64,000 nucleotides of DNA from Marinomonas sp. CT5 (GCF_018336975.1 NZ_CP025572.1:3288884-3352883), one strand, 5' to 3'; shown: positions 7,934 to 16,079, counted from the first letter of the stretch. Numbers and translations: made by a program. Notes: generated by a model not told the origin, from the letters alone.

Positions 7934-10018
7934 ATGTATCGAGCTGTAGCCATAGGCGTTGCCATTTTATTCGCGTTGTTTACTGCACTTATTTATAGTG
8001 CTGTTAACCTACCTAAGTTCAATGGCAAGATCACTCTTGTTGATGACCAGCTCAATTTCCAATCCCACCCCAGTAACGATTCGATCCCCATTCTATATTT
8101 CCAAGCAGGTGACCAACAGGTTCTGGCTAATAGCAGATTAGTGATGGAAGAACCGGATGTTTTACCCAGCTATGCCGCTATGGATGCGCTTTTTGACCAG
8201 CACCGCTTATTGTATCAAGCAGGTCAAAACAACCAACTATGGGTGGTTGATGCGCTAAATAGAAAAACAGCCATTATCTTCGAGCCGCGCACATTAGCCG
8301 ATTTACCCTGGCTATTTTGGTTACAGGCCTTGTGTGCTCTGAGCGCAGCCATTTTGTGTTTGTTAGTCTGGTTACCAAGCCAGAAAACATTATCCATTAT
8401 TACCTTTTGCGGTACCGGAATCGGATACATTTTGGCTGCCGCCAGTGCCGCTCTTTACAGTACTCGAGATGTTTTTATAAGTGGGGAATGGTTTACTTTG
8501 TTATCACGTATTAACGGCTTAGGAACGATCTCTTTTGTTACCTTGCTCGCGCTTTTTTTATGGCATTTCCCTAATCAAAAACCACGTAAATGGGTGATTG
8601 CCAGCATAGTGGTGATGTTTATTAGTCACTTGATGATTCATATCGGAAAACTTGCTCCTTCTGCGGCAGAAGGTATGTACAGCTGGATTATGGTGATCTT
8701 TATTTTTGGTTTAGTAGGGTCTGGCGTTCAATGGTATAAAACGCAACAACGCCCAGCTGATCGGGTAATGCTCACATGGGTACTGCTGTCGATATTATCG
8801 GGCACACTTTTCTTTACCGCTGGAATGATAGTGCCCGTTTTATTAGGAACGGCGGAAGCTTCTGACCAAGCCTTGTTATTAGCGACATTTCTCTTTATGT
8901 ATGCAGGAATCATGTTTGCTGTAATACGGTTCCGTTTGTTTGAAATTCAGCGTTGGTCAATGGAAATCTGGTCGTGGTTGCTGGGGGGGATAGCGGTACT
9001 TGCCTGTGACTTCTTACTTATTTCCATCCTGTCTCTTAATGCGACTAACAGTCTGGCAATTTCTCTAGCAATGGTCGGCTGGTTTTATTTCCCAGTACGG
9101 CAATGGGTTTGGAACCGCCTTTTCCGTCGCAGGCAAGAGGGGCTAGATCATTGGCTAAGTGAAACACTCTCACAGCTTTTAAAAGGTGATGGAAAGGTGA
9201 GTAACGTCCAATTGATAAACGCCATGGAAGCCGTTTTTCAACCCTTGAGTTATACCCTCGAACATACTCTTTCCGATACTCGTCTCTCTTCTAATGGCGA
9301 ACAGCTCTGGGTGGCTTTACCTGAAGGGCAAACATTGCTGTTACAGCATCCAAATAAAGGACGGCGTATTTTTAATCGTCATGATATCGAATCAGTGAAC
9401 TTGATATTAGCGCTGTACTCTCTGATTACAGATATCGAATCCGCTAAGCAGGAGGGGATCATGACAGAGCGTCACCGCATTAGACGTGATCTACATGACG
9501 ATTTAGGCGCCAAGCTCTTGCGCCTACTTCATCAGAGTTCTGGTGAGTCTCGAACCTTAGTGCGTGAGGCCATTCAGGATCTACGCAGTCTTCTTAATGG
9601 TCGCCATCATCTAGAGATTAATAGCACTATAGCGGCAAAACATTGGCGACAATTGGCACAAAGCCGCTGTGATGAGTGTGGTATTAGACTGCATTGGCAT
9701 GATGTCCTTACCCCAGTCTCCTTAGAAAGCGATCAAAATGAACACCTTGGACAAATCTTACAAGAATGCCTGAGCAACGCATTACGTCATCCGACAACGC
9801 AGTGGATCAAGGTTCAGGTCATGAGCAGTCCCACTGGACTGAACCTAACCATAGAGAATAACTGCCAAGAGCTATCTTCTGTCGTGCCATCTGGATTTGG
9901 TATTGCCAACATTCATGAACGAGCGGGCATTTTGCGAGGACGCGCCCAAGTTTCCCATAAAGCAGGCATTTGGCGCGTCTGTGTTGATGTTCCTGTACTA
10001 CCTTCCCCCCTGAGTTAG
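7934..10018 (+). CDS. NarX-type membrane sensor histidine kinase
   Basis: The 694-residue protein has an N-terminal membrane helix, a sensory loop of about 90 residues (30-120), then seven or eight membrane helices (about 127-390) resembling a 7TM sensor module. The cytoplasmic part has a HisKA_3 dimerisation box, RRDLHDDLGAKL, with the phospho-accepting His521. A HATPase_c domain follows, with the N box LSNALRH near 613-619 and the G box SGFGIANIHERAG near 653. These are marks of NarL-partnered kinases. The ATG at 7934 was taken in preference to a TTG two codons earlier. A NarL/LuxR response regulator follows within 60 bases, so the two form a cognate pair. The stimulus is unknown. Confidence 0.85.
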   Translation: MYRAVAIGVAILFALFTALIYSAVNLPKFNGKITLVDDQLNFQSHPSNDSIPILYFQAGDQQVLANSRLVMEEPDVLPSYAAMDALFDQHRLLYQAGQNNQLWVVDALNRKTAIIFEPRTLADLPWLFWLQALCALSAAILCLLVWLPSQKTLSIITFCGTGIGYILAAASAALYSTRDVFISGEWFTLLSRINGLGTISFVTLLALFLWHFPNQKPRKWVIASIVVMFISHLMIHIGKLAPSAAEGMYSWIMVIFIFGLVGSGVQWYKTQQRPADRVMLTWVLLSILSGTLFFTAGMIVPVLLGTAEASDQALLLATFLFMYAGIMFAVIRFRLFEIQRWSMEIWSWLLGGIAVLACDFLLISILSLNATNSLAISLAMVGWFYFPVRQWVWNRLFRRRQEGLDHWLSETLSQLLKGDGKVSNVQLINAMEAVFQPLSYTLEHTLSDTRLSSNGEQLWVALPEGQTLLLQHPNKGRRIFNRHDIESVNLILALYSLITDIESAKQEGIMTERHRIRRDLHDDLGAKLLRLLHQSSGESRTLVREAIQDLRSLLNGRHHLEINSTIAAKHWRQLAQSRCDECGIRLHWHDVLTPVSLESDQNEHLGQILQECLSNALRHPTTQWIKVQVMSSPTGLNLTIENNCQELSSVVPSGFGIANIHERAGILRGRAQVSHKAGIWRVCVDVPVLPSPLS

Positions 10019-10078
10019 GGGGCTGATATTAAGGGATATTCGATATAATAAGGAAAAATGAAGGCGAAAGGGGATGTG

Positions 10079-10729
10079 ATGGATATCACACAGGTATTAA
10101 TTATTGAAGACATTCCTGAAATCAGTGAGTGGCTTGCTGAACGGGTTAAACAAACCTTTGGTGTCTGTAATATAAGCCAAGTTGATGGTGTTGTTGCCGC
10201 CAAAAAGAGCCTACATCAAACCACCTGGGATCTTATTTTACTCGATTTGGGGCTTCCCGATGGCAATGGCGTAGACTTAATTCGCCCACTCAAAACAATC
10301 TTGCCAAACTGCCACTGTATTGTTACAACCATTTTTGATGATAGTGGTCATATCTTTCCAGCGCTGTCTGCTGGAGCCGATGGCTATCTGTTGAAAGACG
10401 AAGAGGAAGCCGAATTTTGCAATAGTCTACGCGGTATTCTCGCCGGACGACCGCCTTTGTCTAGCTCGATTGCCCAGCAGGTGCTGTTATCTCTGCGCCG
10501 TCCTATTCCTAGCGCGGCCCCGACTCTTACTCCACGAGAAGAAGAAATTCTGGTGCTGATTGCTAAGGGGTATAGTTGTAAAGATGCGGCGGCATCCCTT
10601 GGTGTATCTTACAATACCGCATGCGGTTATCTAAAAAACGTGTATCAAAAGTTGCAAATTAATAGTCGTGCAGAAGCGACGCTAAAAGCCATTGAATTGG
10701 GGATTGTTTCTACTACCGATACCCCCTGA
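10079..10729 (+). CDS. NarL/LuxR-family response regulator
   Basis: The 216-residue protein has an N-terminal receiver domain with the acidic pair EDIPE and phosphorylatable Asp56 (LILLDLGLPDG). A LuxR-type helix-turn-helix lies at about 150-210: TPREEEILVLIAKGYSCKDAA, then VSYNTACGYLKNVYQKL. The ATG at 10079 is preceded by AGGGG at good spacing; an ATG at 10058 with AAGGA is an alternative that adds seven residues. It is surely the partner of the kinase immediately upstream and probably regulates the lipoprotein gene that follows, its own operon, or both. Confidence 0.88.
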   Translation: MDITQVLIIEDIPEISEWLAERVKQTFGVCNISQVDGVVAAKKSLHQTTWDLILLDLGLPDGNGVDLIRPLKTILPNCHCIVTTIFDDSGHIFPALSAGADGYLLKDEEEAEFCNSLRGILAGRPPLSSSIAQQVLLSLRRPIPSAAPTLTPREEEILVLIAKGYSCKDAAASLGVSYNTACGYLKNVYQKLQINSRAEATLKAIELGIVSTTDTP

Positions 10730-10794
10730 ATGGGGGTGCAAGAGTTTTCATGCTTATCCTATTGTTGAAGTATCACTTTAATAAGGAGCAAAAC

Positions 10795-11820
10795 ATGAAA
10801 AGCAAGTTAATTATCGCCACTAGCATAGTCGCTTTATTGACTGGCTGTGCTACCACTGGAACGGGTGGTAGTGGCAAAGGTGACCGCCTTTACAGCAAAA
10901 ATGCAGAGACACTTGACACTCGAAAAGATGTTTACATAGCGCAGTTTGCCGTTTCCTTCGTGACAAAAGATTCAGGCTCTTCGAAATCGACCAGTCCAAT
11001 GATCCGTCATAGTAGCGGTTCAGAATATGCACAAAGTGTTCTAAAAGCCCATCTAACCGGTGTCCCAAACAGCACCTTCCAAAAAATTGCCGACGAAGCC
11101 TATAATGATTTTGTAGCAGATTTAACGGCTAAAGGGTTTAATGTTAAGCCTGTCAGTGATTTACAAAAATTAAAACCTTGGAAAAAATTAGACCCACTCC
11201 CTGTTCCTTATACTCCTTCTGGCGTTTCTTCTTTCATGAAGAATTCATCTCAGGATGAGGTGACTTTCTCTGCCAGTTCACTGAATTTGTTCTCAGTACC
11301 AGATCAGGTTGGTCAAGTAAAACCTATGCCTTACGCCTTTTCCGAACTAGCAGAAGCCGCAGGAGCGCCAGTATTTGCTATCAACTATAAGGTTCATTTT
11401 GCTTATTTCGATAAGGATACCGATTACGAAGTGAACTACTTCAAAGACGTTCCTTTAAATGGTGGCCCAAGTAGCACACTGAGTGCTTCGGTGACTCTAG
11501 GGCAAGGTATTCAAGTGACCACAGGATCGGCTGCACAATTCCTTGTTGACTCAGGCGGTACCTTCTCAGATAACGGCTATGTCAGTCTAATAGACCCTGT
11601 TATTGTCGGTGGGGCTTACGGACGTAACGAAGACACCACCTCTGGTAGCCAAAAAGCCGCCAATGCCTTTAGTTCCGCTGTCGGCTTCTTTACTGGTGGT
11701 TCGACTAAAACCACGGAAATTTCTGTTGTTGCTACCCCAGAGTATTACCAATATGGCGCGATTAAAGCGATAGATATGGCCAACAACCGTATTGTTGATG
11801 GTTTAACTGCCGCCAAGTAA
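10795..11820 (+). CDS. unrecognised lipoprotein downstream of a two-component system
   Basis: The product has 341 residues. A lipoprotein signal (MKSKLIIATSIVALLTGC) places the lipidated cysteine at 18, followed by a glycine- and threonine-rich spacer. The rest is a soluble beta-rich protein with several Ser/Gly-rich segments and no family I can name. The ATG at 10795 follows AAGGAG and starts the lipobox directly; an in-frame ATG at 10750 would bury the signal. It lies 65 bases behind the response regulator gene and may be the output of that system. Its tail (AVGFFTGGSTKTTEISVVATPEY) suggests an envelope role only by location. Confidence 0.7.
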   Translation: MKSKLIIATSIVALLTGCATTGTGGSGKGDRLYSKNAETLDTRKDVYIAQFAVSFVTKDSGSSKSTSPMIRHSSGSEYAQSVLKAHLTGVPNSTFQKIADEAYNDFVADLTAKGFNVKPVSDLQKLKPWKKLDPLPVPYTPSGVSSFMKNSSQDEVTFSASSLNLFSVPDQVGQVKPMPYAFSELAEAAGAPVFAINYKVHFAYFDKDTDYEVNYFKDVPLNGGPSSTLSASVTLGQGIQVTTGSAAQFLVDSGGTFSDNGYVSLIDPVIVGGAYGRNEDTTSGSQKAANAFSSAVGFFTGGSTKTTEISVVATPEYYQYGAIKAIDMANNRIVDGLTAAK

Positions 11821-11833
11821 GTCGTCCTATTTG

Positions 11834-11877
11834 CCTTTCATTCTTGTTTCCCCGCAAGGATGAAAGGTCCATTTTCT
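11834..11877 (+). terminator. probable terminator of the lipoprotein operon
   Basis: A 13-bp stem with one G-T pair, CCTTTCATTCTTG with CAAGGATGAAAGG, has an 8-base loop. It lies 14 bases after the lipoprotein stop and is followed by a modest T-rich run (CCATTTTCT). Confidence 0.6.
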
Positions 11878-12079
11878 AATCAATATTTCATAAACACCTT
11901 TGCAAAATTTTTCGGGACGTTTTTTTACAAAGGATTACCTAGAGAGTAGCTTTAATTTATTGTGAGTCTCCCCCAAATAACTTTAGAAGTTGCAAACAGT
12001 CCAAAACCGAATAAGCCCATTTTTCAATTATCGGGGGCATCCATCAGTCAGCCGTGTAACCTCCGAGAGCGCTCATTTT

Positions 12080-12703
12080 TTAAATTCGTTCTAATGCGAT
12101 AACGGAATCGGTGACGGTTGCAGTCTCACCATTTGGCCCAATTGCTTGGCGCTCAATAGGGCCGACAAAAAGTGGCTTCCAACGAGTATCATCTAATGAC
12201 AATGATTTTAGCTCTTCCTCAGCAGTAGGGAACTTAAATTCAGGGTCGGCCCAAGACCATGGGGCACGTGAGCCATGAGCAACAATTAACAGCAAACCGC
12301 CACTGGCTGTCGACGCCGCTGCGCGTTGCAGTGTGGCCACTCGGTGAAACGTATATTCAGCCGGAGAATGCAGGTACATGGCAGAAATCAGGTCGAACTC
12401 ACCCTCGGGAAAACTAGTATTCAGATCATGGCACTCAAAATTAGTCTGACCAGACAGACCGACTTCGCGCGTTTTATCGCGCGCTGCCTGCAATGCGGTT
12501 TCTGAAATATCAACCCCAGTGACTTGCCAGCCTTGCTTTGCTAACCAGATGGCATCATCACCACGCGAACATCCGATGTCCAACGCACGCGCGGGGATAC
12601 GCCCTTTTGTAAAATGCTCCAGCAATTTTGAAGGCTTGCCGCTGGAAGGTTTTACCAGCTTCGAATAATGTGCCTCCCAAAATGCTTTTGAAGTATTTGT
12701 CAT
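12080..12703 (-). CDS. class I SAM-dependent methyltransferase
   Basis: The 207-residue protein has the SAM-binding motif ALDIGCSRGDDAIWLAK at about 41-57 and the acidic motif VTGVDIS at the end of the second strand. ECHDLNTSFPEGEFDLISAMYLH covers motifs for the adenine-binding region. The family resembles TehB/thiopurine-type small-molecule methyltransferases, but the acceptor is unknown. It is a single gene at the edge of an accessory island and lies next to a transposase stump, so it may have been acquired with it. The ATG at 12703 is preceded by GGGAG. Confidence 0.8.
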   Translation of the reverse strand: MTNTSKAFWEAHYSKLVKPSSGKPSKLLEHFTKGRIPARALDIGCSRGDDAIWLAKQGWQVTGVDISETALQAARDKTREVGLSGQTNFECHDLNTSFPEGEFDLISAMYLHSPAEYTFHRVATLQRAAASTASGGLLLIVAHGSRAPWSWADPEFKFPTAEEELKSLSLDDTRWKPLFVGPIERQAIGPNGETATVTDSVIALERI

Positions 12704-13105
12704 ATTTAATCACTCCCTACAATGAGTCTATCTATGGTTTAGTAGCAACGCCATTTTCATGTAACTCTTAAAGTATCATAAAAGATCAAAGATCGTCAAC
12801 TCAAGATACGTTTGATGTTACATAAAAGATCATGGAGCTAAATCAAATAACCTATAATATCTTCATAGCAGGCAAAGAATTGGCTGACGGTTATTACCTC
12901 GCTGGATGATATGCTCAGCATAGCCTGGAATAAAAACTCTCGGACGACGTGGCATGGAGACGCGTTTCTCACATACGTTAAGATAGAAAAGGATAACATG
13001 AACAGGGATTAACTAGGAGTAGATTTAATTTTAGCCTTCCCCAATTATCAATTTATATCTATGCTCGTTACAAATAACAGATAATTTTGAAAACAGGAAA
13101 TCAAG
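12704..13105. other. island edge: repeats and transposase stump
   Basis: Between the methyltransferase and the first orphan gene there are two copies of CATAAAAGATCA (12777-12788 and 12821-12832) and the RAYT stump described separately. No complete gene is present. The rest is AT-rich. Confidence 0.5.
12863..12955 (-). pseudogene. 5' stump of a REP-associated tyrosine transposase (RAYT, Y1_Tnp)
   Basis: The minus strand from the ATG at 12955 reads MPRRPRVFIPGYAEHIIQRG, followed by NNRQPI. This is the highly conserved N terminus of IS200-like REP-associated tyrosine transposases, with the HxxxRGNNRQ segment near the catalytic histidine motif. The match ends abruptly and a stop follows four codons later, so more than 80 percent of the gene is missing. 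RAYTs mobilise or maintain REP-type palindromes, and REP-like repeats occur in the following 4 kb. Confidence 0.85.
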
Positions 13106-13555
13106 ATGATTAATGATTATTACGAGTTAGACGGTGATGGCATATGGTTGCCCGAAGGTTGGCGAAAAATGGATGGCTATATTCGAAAAGATGGTAAATA
13201 TATACCTCGTAATGGCATTTATGGGTGCAAGTGGCAAGGCTCTCAAGGCAATGTAGAAATAGTAAAGGAAGTTAGAGTCAGCATAACATTAAGTCAAGAT
13301 AGAGAACTTCTAGCACTCTTTGAATATAGCTCAACACCGATACTTCTTGTTTTTCGTGAAAATGGTCAACTCTTTGGCTCCCTTAATATACCTCCACCAG
13401 AAAAAACACCAAGAGAATCACCCACCTTTTATGCGATAGAGATTCCATCAGAACACAGCCAATGGCAAATAAAGTTTAATGATGGTTATGAGGATTATAT
13501 TGCAGATTTGAACTCTAATTTTGAATTAGATAATATCAGAGAATTTCGATGGTAA
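13106..13555 (+). CDS. orphan hypothetical protein of the accessory island
   Basis: The product has 149 residues, is soluble and rich in aromatic and charged residues, and shows no family I can name. It begins MINDYYELDGDGIWLPEGW, a tyrosine/tryptophan-rich start. There is an AGGAAA sequence before the ATG. It is the only gene on the plus strand in an array of orphan genes that resemble immunity genes of polymorphic toxins, and its size and isolation would fit that role. That is inference from neighbours only. Confidence 0.5.
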   Translation: MINDYYELDGDGIWLPEGWRKMDGYIRKDGKYIPRNGIYGCKWQGSQGNVEIVKEVRVSITLSQDRELLALFEYSSTPILLVFRENGQLFGSLNIPPPEKTPRESPTFYAIEIPSEHSQWQIKFNDGYEDYIADLNSNFELDNIREFRW

Positions 13556-13627
13556 ATCTTTCGATTACCGCCTGTAATGATCTTGATCTACTTCCTATAT
13601 TCTATGCTATAGGACTTTCTAGAATCA

Positions 13628-13821
13628 TTAGGCCATTACATAAGCATCTCCATCAAGTGCAAGGGTAGCGCTGCTAAATTCAACCTTTTCATTATCGGTC
13701 TTTGCAAAGATTCCAATTTTCGTTTATCCGTCACCTCAACTTTTTGGTAGGTACTTTCTTTTCCTTCTTTGAATTTTAGCTGTGTTACACCACCTGGTAG
13801 CTCTCTATCTAAATCATCGTC
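13628..13821 (-). pseudogene. frameshifted gene fragment, family not recognised
   Basis: The minus strand reads as protein-like sequence containing LPGGVTQLKFKEGKESTYQK, then after a one-base frame change near 13715-13725 it continues as IGIFAKTDNEKVEFSSATLA and ends GDAYVMA followed by a stop. Stops precede it upstream. Its composition is coding-like, so it is probably the 3' end of a lost gene, one more decayed module of the island. I cannot name the family. Confidence 0.45.
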
Positions 13822-13854
13822 TTAACTGGGCGTTCTGTTCCACGTAGGTTAACG

Positions 13855-13908
13855 CCCCCCATGTTAAAAACCTTGATTTCACAGGCTTCTTAACATGCTT
13901 GTCCCGTT
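13855..13908. repeat. REP-like island repeat, copy A
   Basis: The element has ATGTTAA and TTAACAT arms around a 22-base spacer containing CCTTGATTT and CAGGCTTC, followed by GCTTGTCCCGTT. It matches copy B at 15900-15955 at about 42 of 48 positions. It lies just past the 3' end of the orphan gene at 13928-14314. Confidence 0.75.
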
Positions 13909-13927
13909 ATAAATTCTTGAGGTCAGA

Positions 13928-14314
13928 TCAGGTCTGGGCTCGTATATAATATTGATCTATGCTATCACAAAAGTCAGCCGCTTGTTTTCCAAGTAGTGGC
14001 CTCCACAAACACTGATCTGTGGTTCTTGAATTTAGCATTCCTTCCAGCAATTGCGTGGTTATTAATGATGACACCTCATCATCACCCTGTTCAATAAGCT
14101 CATCCAAACACGCAAATAATTGTTCCACATTTGAGTAATTACCTTCTTCAAGGTTGTTAAACAATACTGTAGAGAGGTCACCAATCAAAATCCCCCATAA
14201 GAACTCTCCTTCAGGAGTTATCCAATATTTTGCCGATTCAACTATGCTATCTCTGAAACTAGGATAAACCTTACATAACTTTACTAGCATTTCTTGATTA
14301 TTTATTTTTTCCAT
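13928..14314 (-). CDS. probable orphan immunity protein (DUF7674-like)
   Basis: The 128-residue, acidic, all-helical protein has the pattern PSFRDSI, then LEEGNYSNVEQLFACLDELI, then LLEGML. This resembles the DUF7674 group often found as immunity proteins beside polymorphic toxins. Nine bases upstream of its ATG ends a degenerate toxin-like C-terminal coding sequence (14324-14575), the classic toxin-then-immunity order. A REP-like repeat sits just downstream. In family terms it would neutralise the nuclease or other toxin whose tail precedes it. The toxin itself is gone, so it is an orphan immunity gene. Confidence 0.65.
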   Translation of the reverse strand: MEKINNQEMLVKLCKVYPSFRDSIVESAKYWITPEGEFLWGILIGDLSTVLFNNLEEGNYSNVEQLFACLDELIEQGDDEVSSLITTQLLEGMLNSRTTDQCLWRPLLGKQAADFCDSIDQYYIRAQT

Positions 14315-14323
14315 AACATTGTT

Positions 14324-14575
14324 CTAATTAGTTTTTATATTTAAAACGTTATCTAAATCTTTTATTACGTTTTGAGATTCAGCCTTATCAATTTCTGGAA
14401 TATTAGGATTATTTGTATTGTATTTTAACCAACTCCTCAAAAATTCAGCACTATCTTCAGCTTTTTGCCGGTGGTCTCTACCTTTCACTTTTTCACCAGT
14501 TAAAGTTTAATGTCGCACAGCATCCGCCGTACTACCGCTGCTGTTAAATTGCTTTGTGTTAGAGCCTAACGATAC
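14324..14575 (-). pseudogene. decayed C-terminal tail of a polymorphic (Rhs/contact-type) toxin
   Basis: The minus strand reads SNTKQFNSSGSTADAVRH, an in-frame TAA (14507-14509), then TLTGEKVKGRDHRQKAEDSA, SAEFLRSWLK and a helical tail to a stop at 14324. The GSTADAVRHE...TG....G..H.QKAE...L..WL arrangement is a tail that I recognise from C-terminal modules of Rhs and other polymorphic toxins. Both sides of the stop are in the same frame, so one base change (GAA to TAA) would explain it. Upstream of 14575 a further stop ends recognisable sequence. The immunity-type gene begins nine bases after the tail. Confidence 0.7.
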
Positions 14576-14588
14576 TTAAAAAATAGCT

Positions 14589-14777
14589 GTCCACACGTTT
14601 GGAGAAGCAATCACATATTTCAATCGAAAAACAGATCGATTATTAACCGAAATTTATTTCCAGGCTGAAACTTCTGAAAATGATCGTAGGAAATGAGCAA
14701 AAAACCAACCGATTTCAGGAGATTTTTCCTGAAATCGGTTGATTTTTAAGCAGGAAATGTCTATGGACAGTGTGGAC
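14589..14777. repeat. possible small palindromic mobile element
   Basis: The 8-bp inverted repeats GTCCACAC (14589-14596) and GTGTGGAC (14770-14777) enclose about 170 bases with no gene and a perfect central palindrome (14706-14741). The right end continues GGGACAA, a word shared with the REP-like repeats of the island. It could be a MITE-like element or chance. Confidence 0.35.
14706..14747. terminator. perfect 15-bp palindrome, bidirectional terminator
   Basis: CAACCGATTTCAGGA (14706-14720) pairs perfectly with 14727-14741 around a 6-base loop. T-runs follow on both strands (ATTTTT on plus, GTTTTTT on minus). On the minus strand it lies about 45 bases past the stop of the orphan gene at 14787, which it would terminate. 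Confidence 0.8.
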
Positions 14778-14786
14778 GGGACAATC

Positions 14787-15446
14787 CTACTCTGGATTTT
14801 GTTGACGCAAAAATTCTGGCTCCCAATCTTTTAACAACTCTTCTAAGCTAGGTAAATTCCATTGCCTATTAAGATCATTCTCAGACCGGTTGATAAAATC
14901 AAGGTAACAGTTTTTTAAAATAGGTAGGTATTCATACAAACTTTCTTCCTTTATATCATTAATAATATGTTCCATATCAAAAATAAGCTCTCTTGACAAA
15001 GCTAGCATTTTTTTCATTGGAGGAAAAATCTTTTCTCTAGTTTGATTTCTTTTTTTAGGCGATAAGTCAACGCGTCTAGCATAATAATGAAGTAAACCAT
15101 TAGAAAAATCTTCATAAGTAATATCATAATTCCCGTGAAGCCGATGAGGGTCTAGATTACCCAAACGGTCAATACGTGCATCAATACAATACTCAAAATA
15201 ATCAATTGCTTTTTCATCCCCCCAAGCAGCCAAAAGCTTTGCTGCTTCTAACGGCACTAAAGAACTTTTAGCATCGGTAATAGGCGTTAATAAAGCCTCC
15301 AATTTAGGTATACGATCTTTATCTATTTCATCATCTTCACAATAAAAAACATCATCCATATCTTCAATCAATAGACCATCTTTATCGTAATGTTTATAAA
15401 GTAGGTCATAAATCTCTTGTCCCATTAATTCCTGCAAACCCACCAT
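14787..15446 (-). CDS. orphan helical protein, probable immunity gene
   Basis: The 219-residue protein is acidic and helical, with a HEAT-like segment (KLEALLTPITDAKSSLVPLEAAKLLAAWGDEKAIDYFE, about 48-85) such as is seen in immunity proteins of contact-dependent toxins. No catalytic motif is visible. A short open tail of coding-like sequence stops two bases before its ATG (15449), mirroring the toxin-then-immunity layout of its neighbours, and a strong terminator follows it. I do not recognise the exact family. Confidence 0.55.
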   Translation of the reverse strand: MVGLQELMGQEIYDLLYKHYDKDGLLIEDMDDVFYCEDDEIDKDRIPKLEALLTPITDAKSSLVPLEAAKLLAAWGDEKAIDYFEYCIDARIDRLGNLDPHRLHGNYDITYEDFSNGLLHYYARRVDLSPKKRNQTREKIFPPMKKMLALSRELIFDMEHIINDIKEESLYEYLPILKNCYLDFINRSENDLNRQWNLPSLEELLKDWEPEFLRQQNPE

Positions 15447-15588
15447 TATTAGCCTATTTCAACCCGCCAAAAATTTATATCAACATACATACTTATAAAA
15501 ATCACCGCTCCTATAGTTTTGTAGTTGACCACTACATTGGACATCTAGACGGGACAACAGGGACAACACCCTATTTCGTACTCAGAAA

Positions 15589-15816
15589 CTATCCATATAA
15601 GTAAAGAAGTTCTTCTATAATTTCTTTATCTAATTCAGAATACTCAATTGTTCGATATTCCCTCATACTTTCTAGCACCCCCCTTATAGGTAAGGGCAAT
15701 CCAAGCTTAGAGTTATCATTAATTTTTTTTAATAAATTGTTAATTTCAGGATCAGAAGAAAGGTATGTATTTACTAATTCAACTAACGCATATCGTGCTT
15801 GATCTTCGCTCATCAT
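15589..15816 (-). CDS. small orphan protein, probable immunity gene
   Basis: The 75-residue acidic helical protein begins MMSEDQARYALVELV. No family is recognised. Its start codon follows by three bases the stop of a truncated coding tail (15820-15900) that is cut off by a REP-like repeat. That arrangement, with its size, suggests an immunity gene that has lost its toxin. A GGGACA-rich motif lies just downstream. It may be shortened at the C terminus. Confidence 0.5.
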   Translation of the reverse strand: MMSEDQARYALVELVNTYLSSDPEINNLLKKINDNSKLGLPLPIRGVLESMREYRTIEYSELDKEIIEELLYLYG

Positions 15817-15819
15817 GAG

Positions 15820-15900
15820 TTATTTACCTGGGAGAATATCTATTTTTTCTGCAGTTATTTCTATTATTTCTGTCGGTACTAATTGCCAACGCTTTAAGAG
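15820..15900 (-). pseudogene. truncated toxin-like C-terminal tail
   Basis: The minus strand encodes KRWQLVPTEIIEITAEKI followed by DILPGK and a TAA, and the next gene starts three bases on (TAACTCATG). Going upstream, coding-like sequence ends exactly where REP-like copy B begins (about 15900). It reads as the last 25 or so codons of a lost gene, most simply the toxin partner of the small gene at 15589. Confidence 0.5.
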
Positions 15901-15955
15901 ACACCCACGTTAAAACCCTTGATTTTACTGGCTTCTTAACATGCGTGTCCTGTTA
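15900..15955. repeat. REP-like island repeat, copy B
   Basis: GACACCCACGTTAA and TTAACATGCGTGTCC form imperfect inverted arms around a 22-base spacer (CCTTGATTT, CTGGCTTC). It agrees with copy A at about 42 of 48 bases. It abuts a truncated coding tail on one side and follows the DUF4272-like gene on the other. Confidence 0.8.
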
Positions 15956-16079
15956 AATTTACGTATAAAAGCGATCCGAACTTTTTTCCTTTTGCAATAC
16001 TAATATCTATTGAGTTATTCATGTTAGATCTCGACCTAAGGATTAACAGACTTGCTGGTTGGGTATGCAGTAGCAACAT

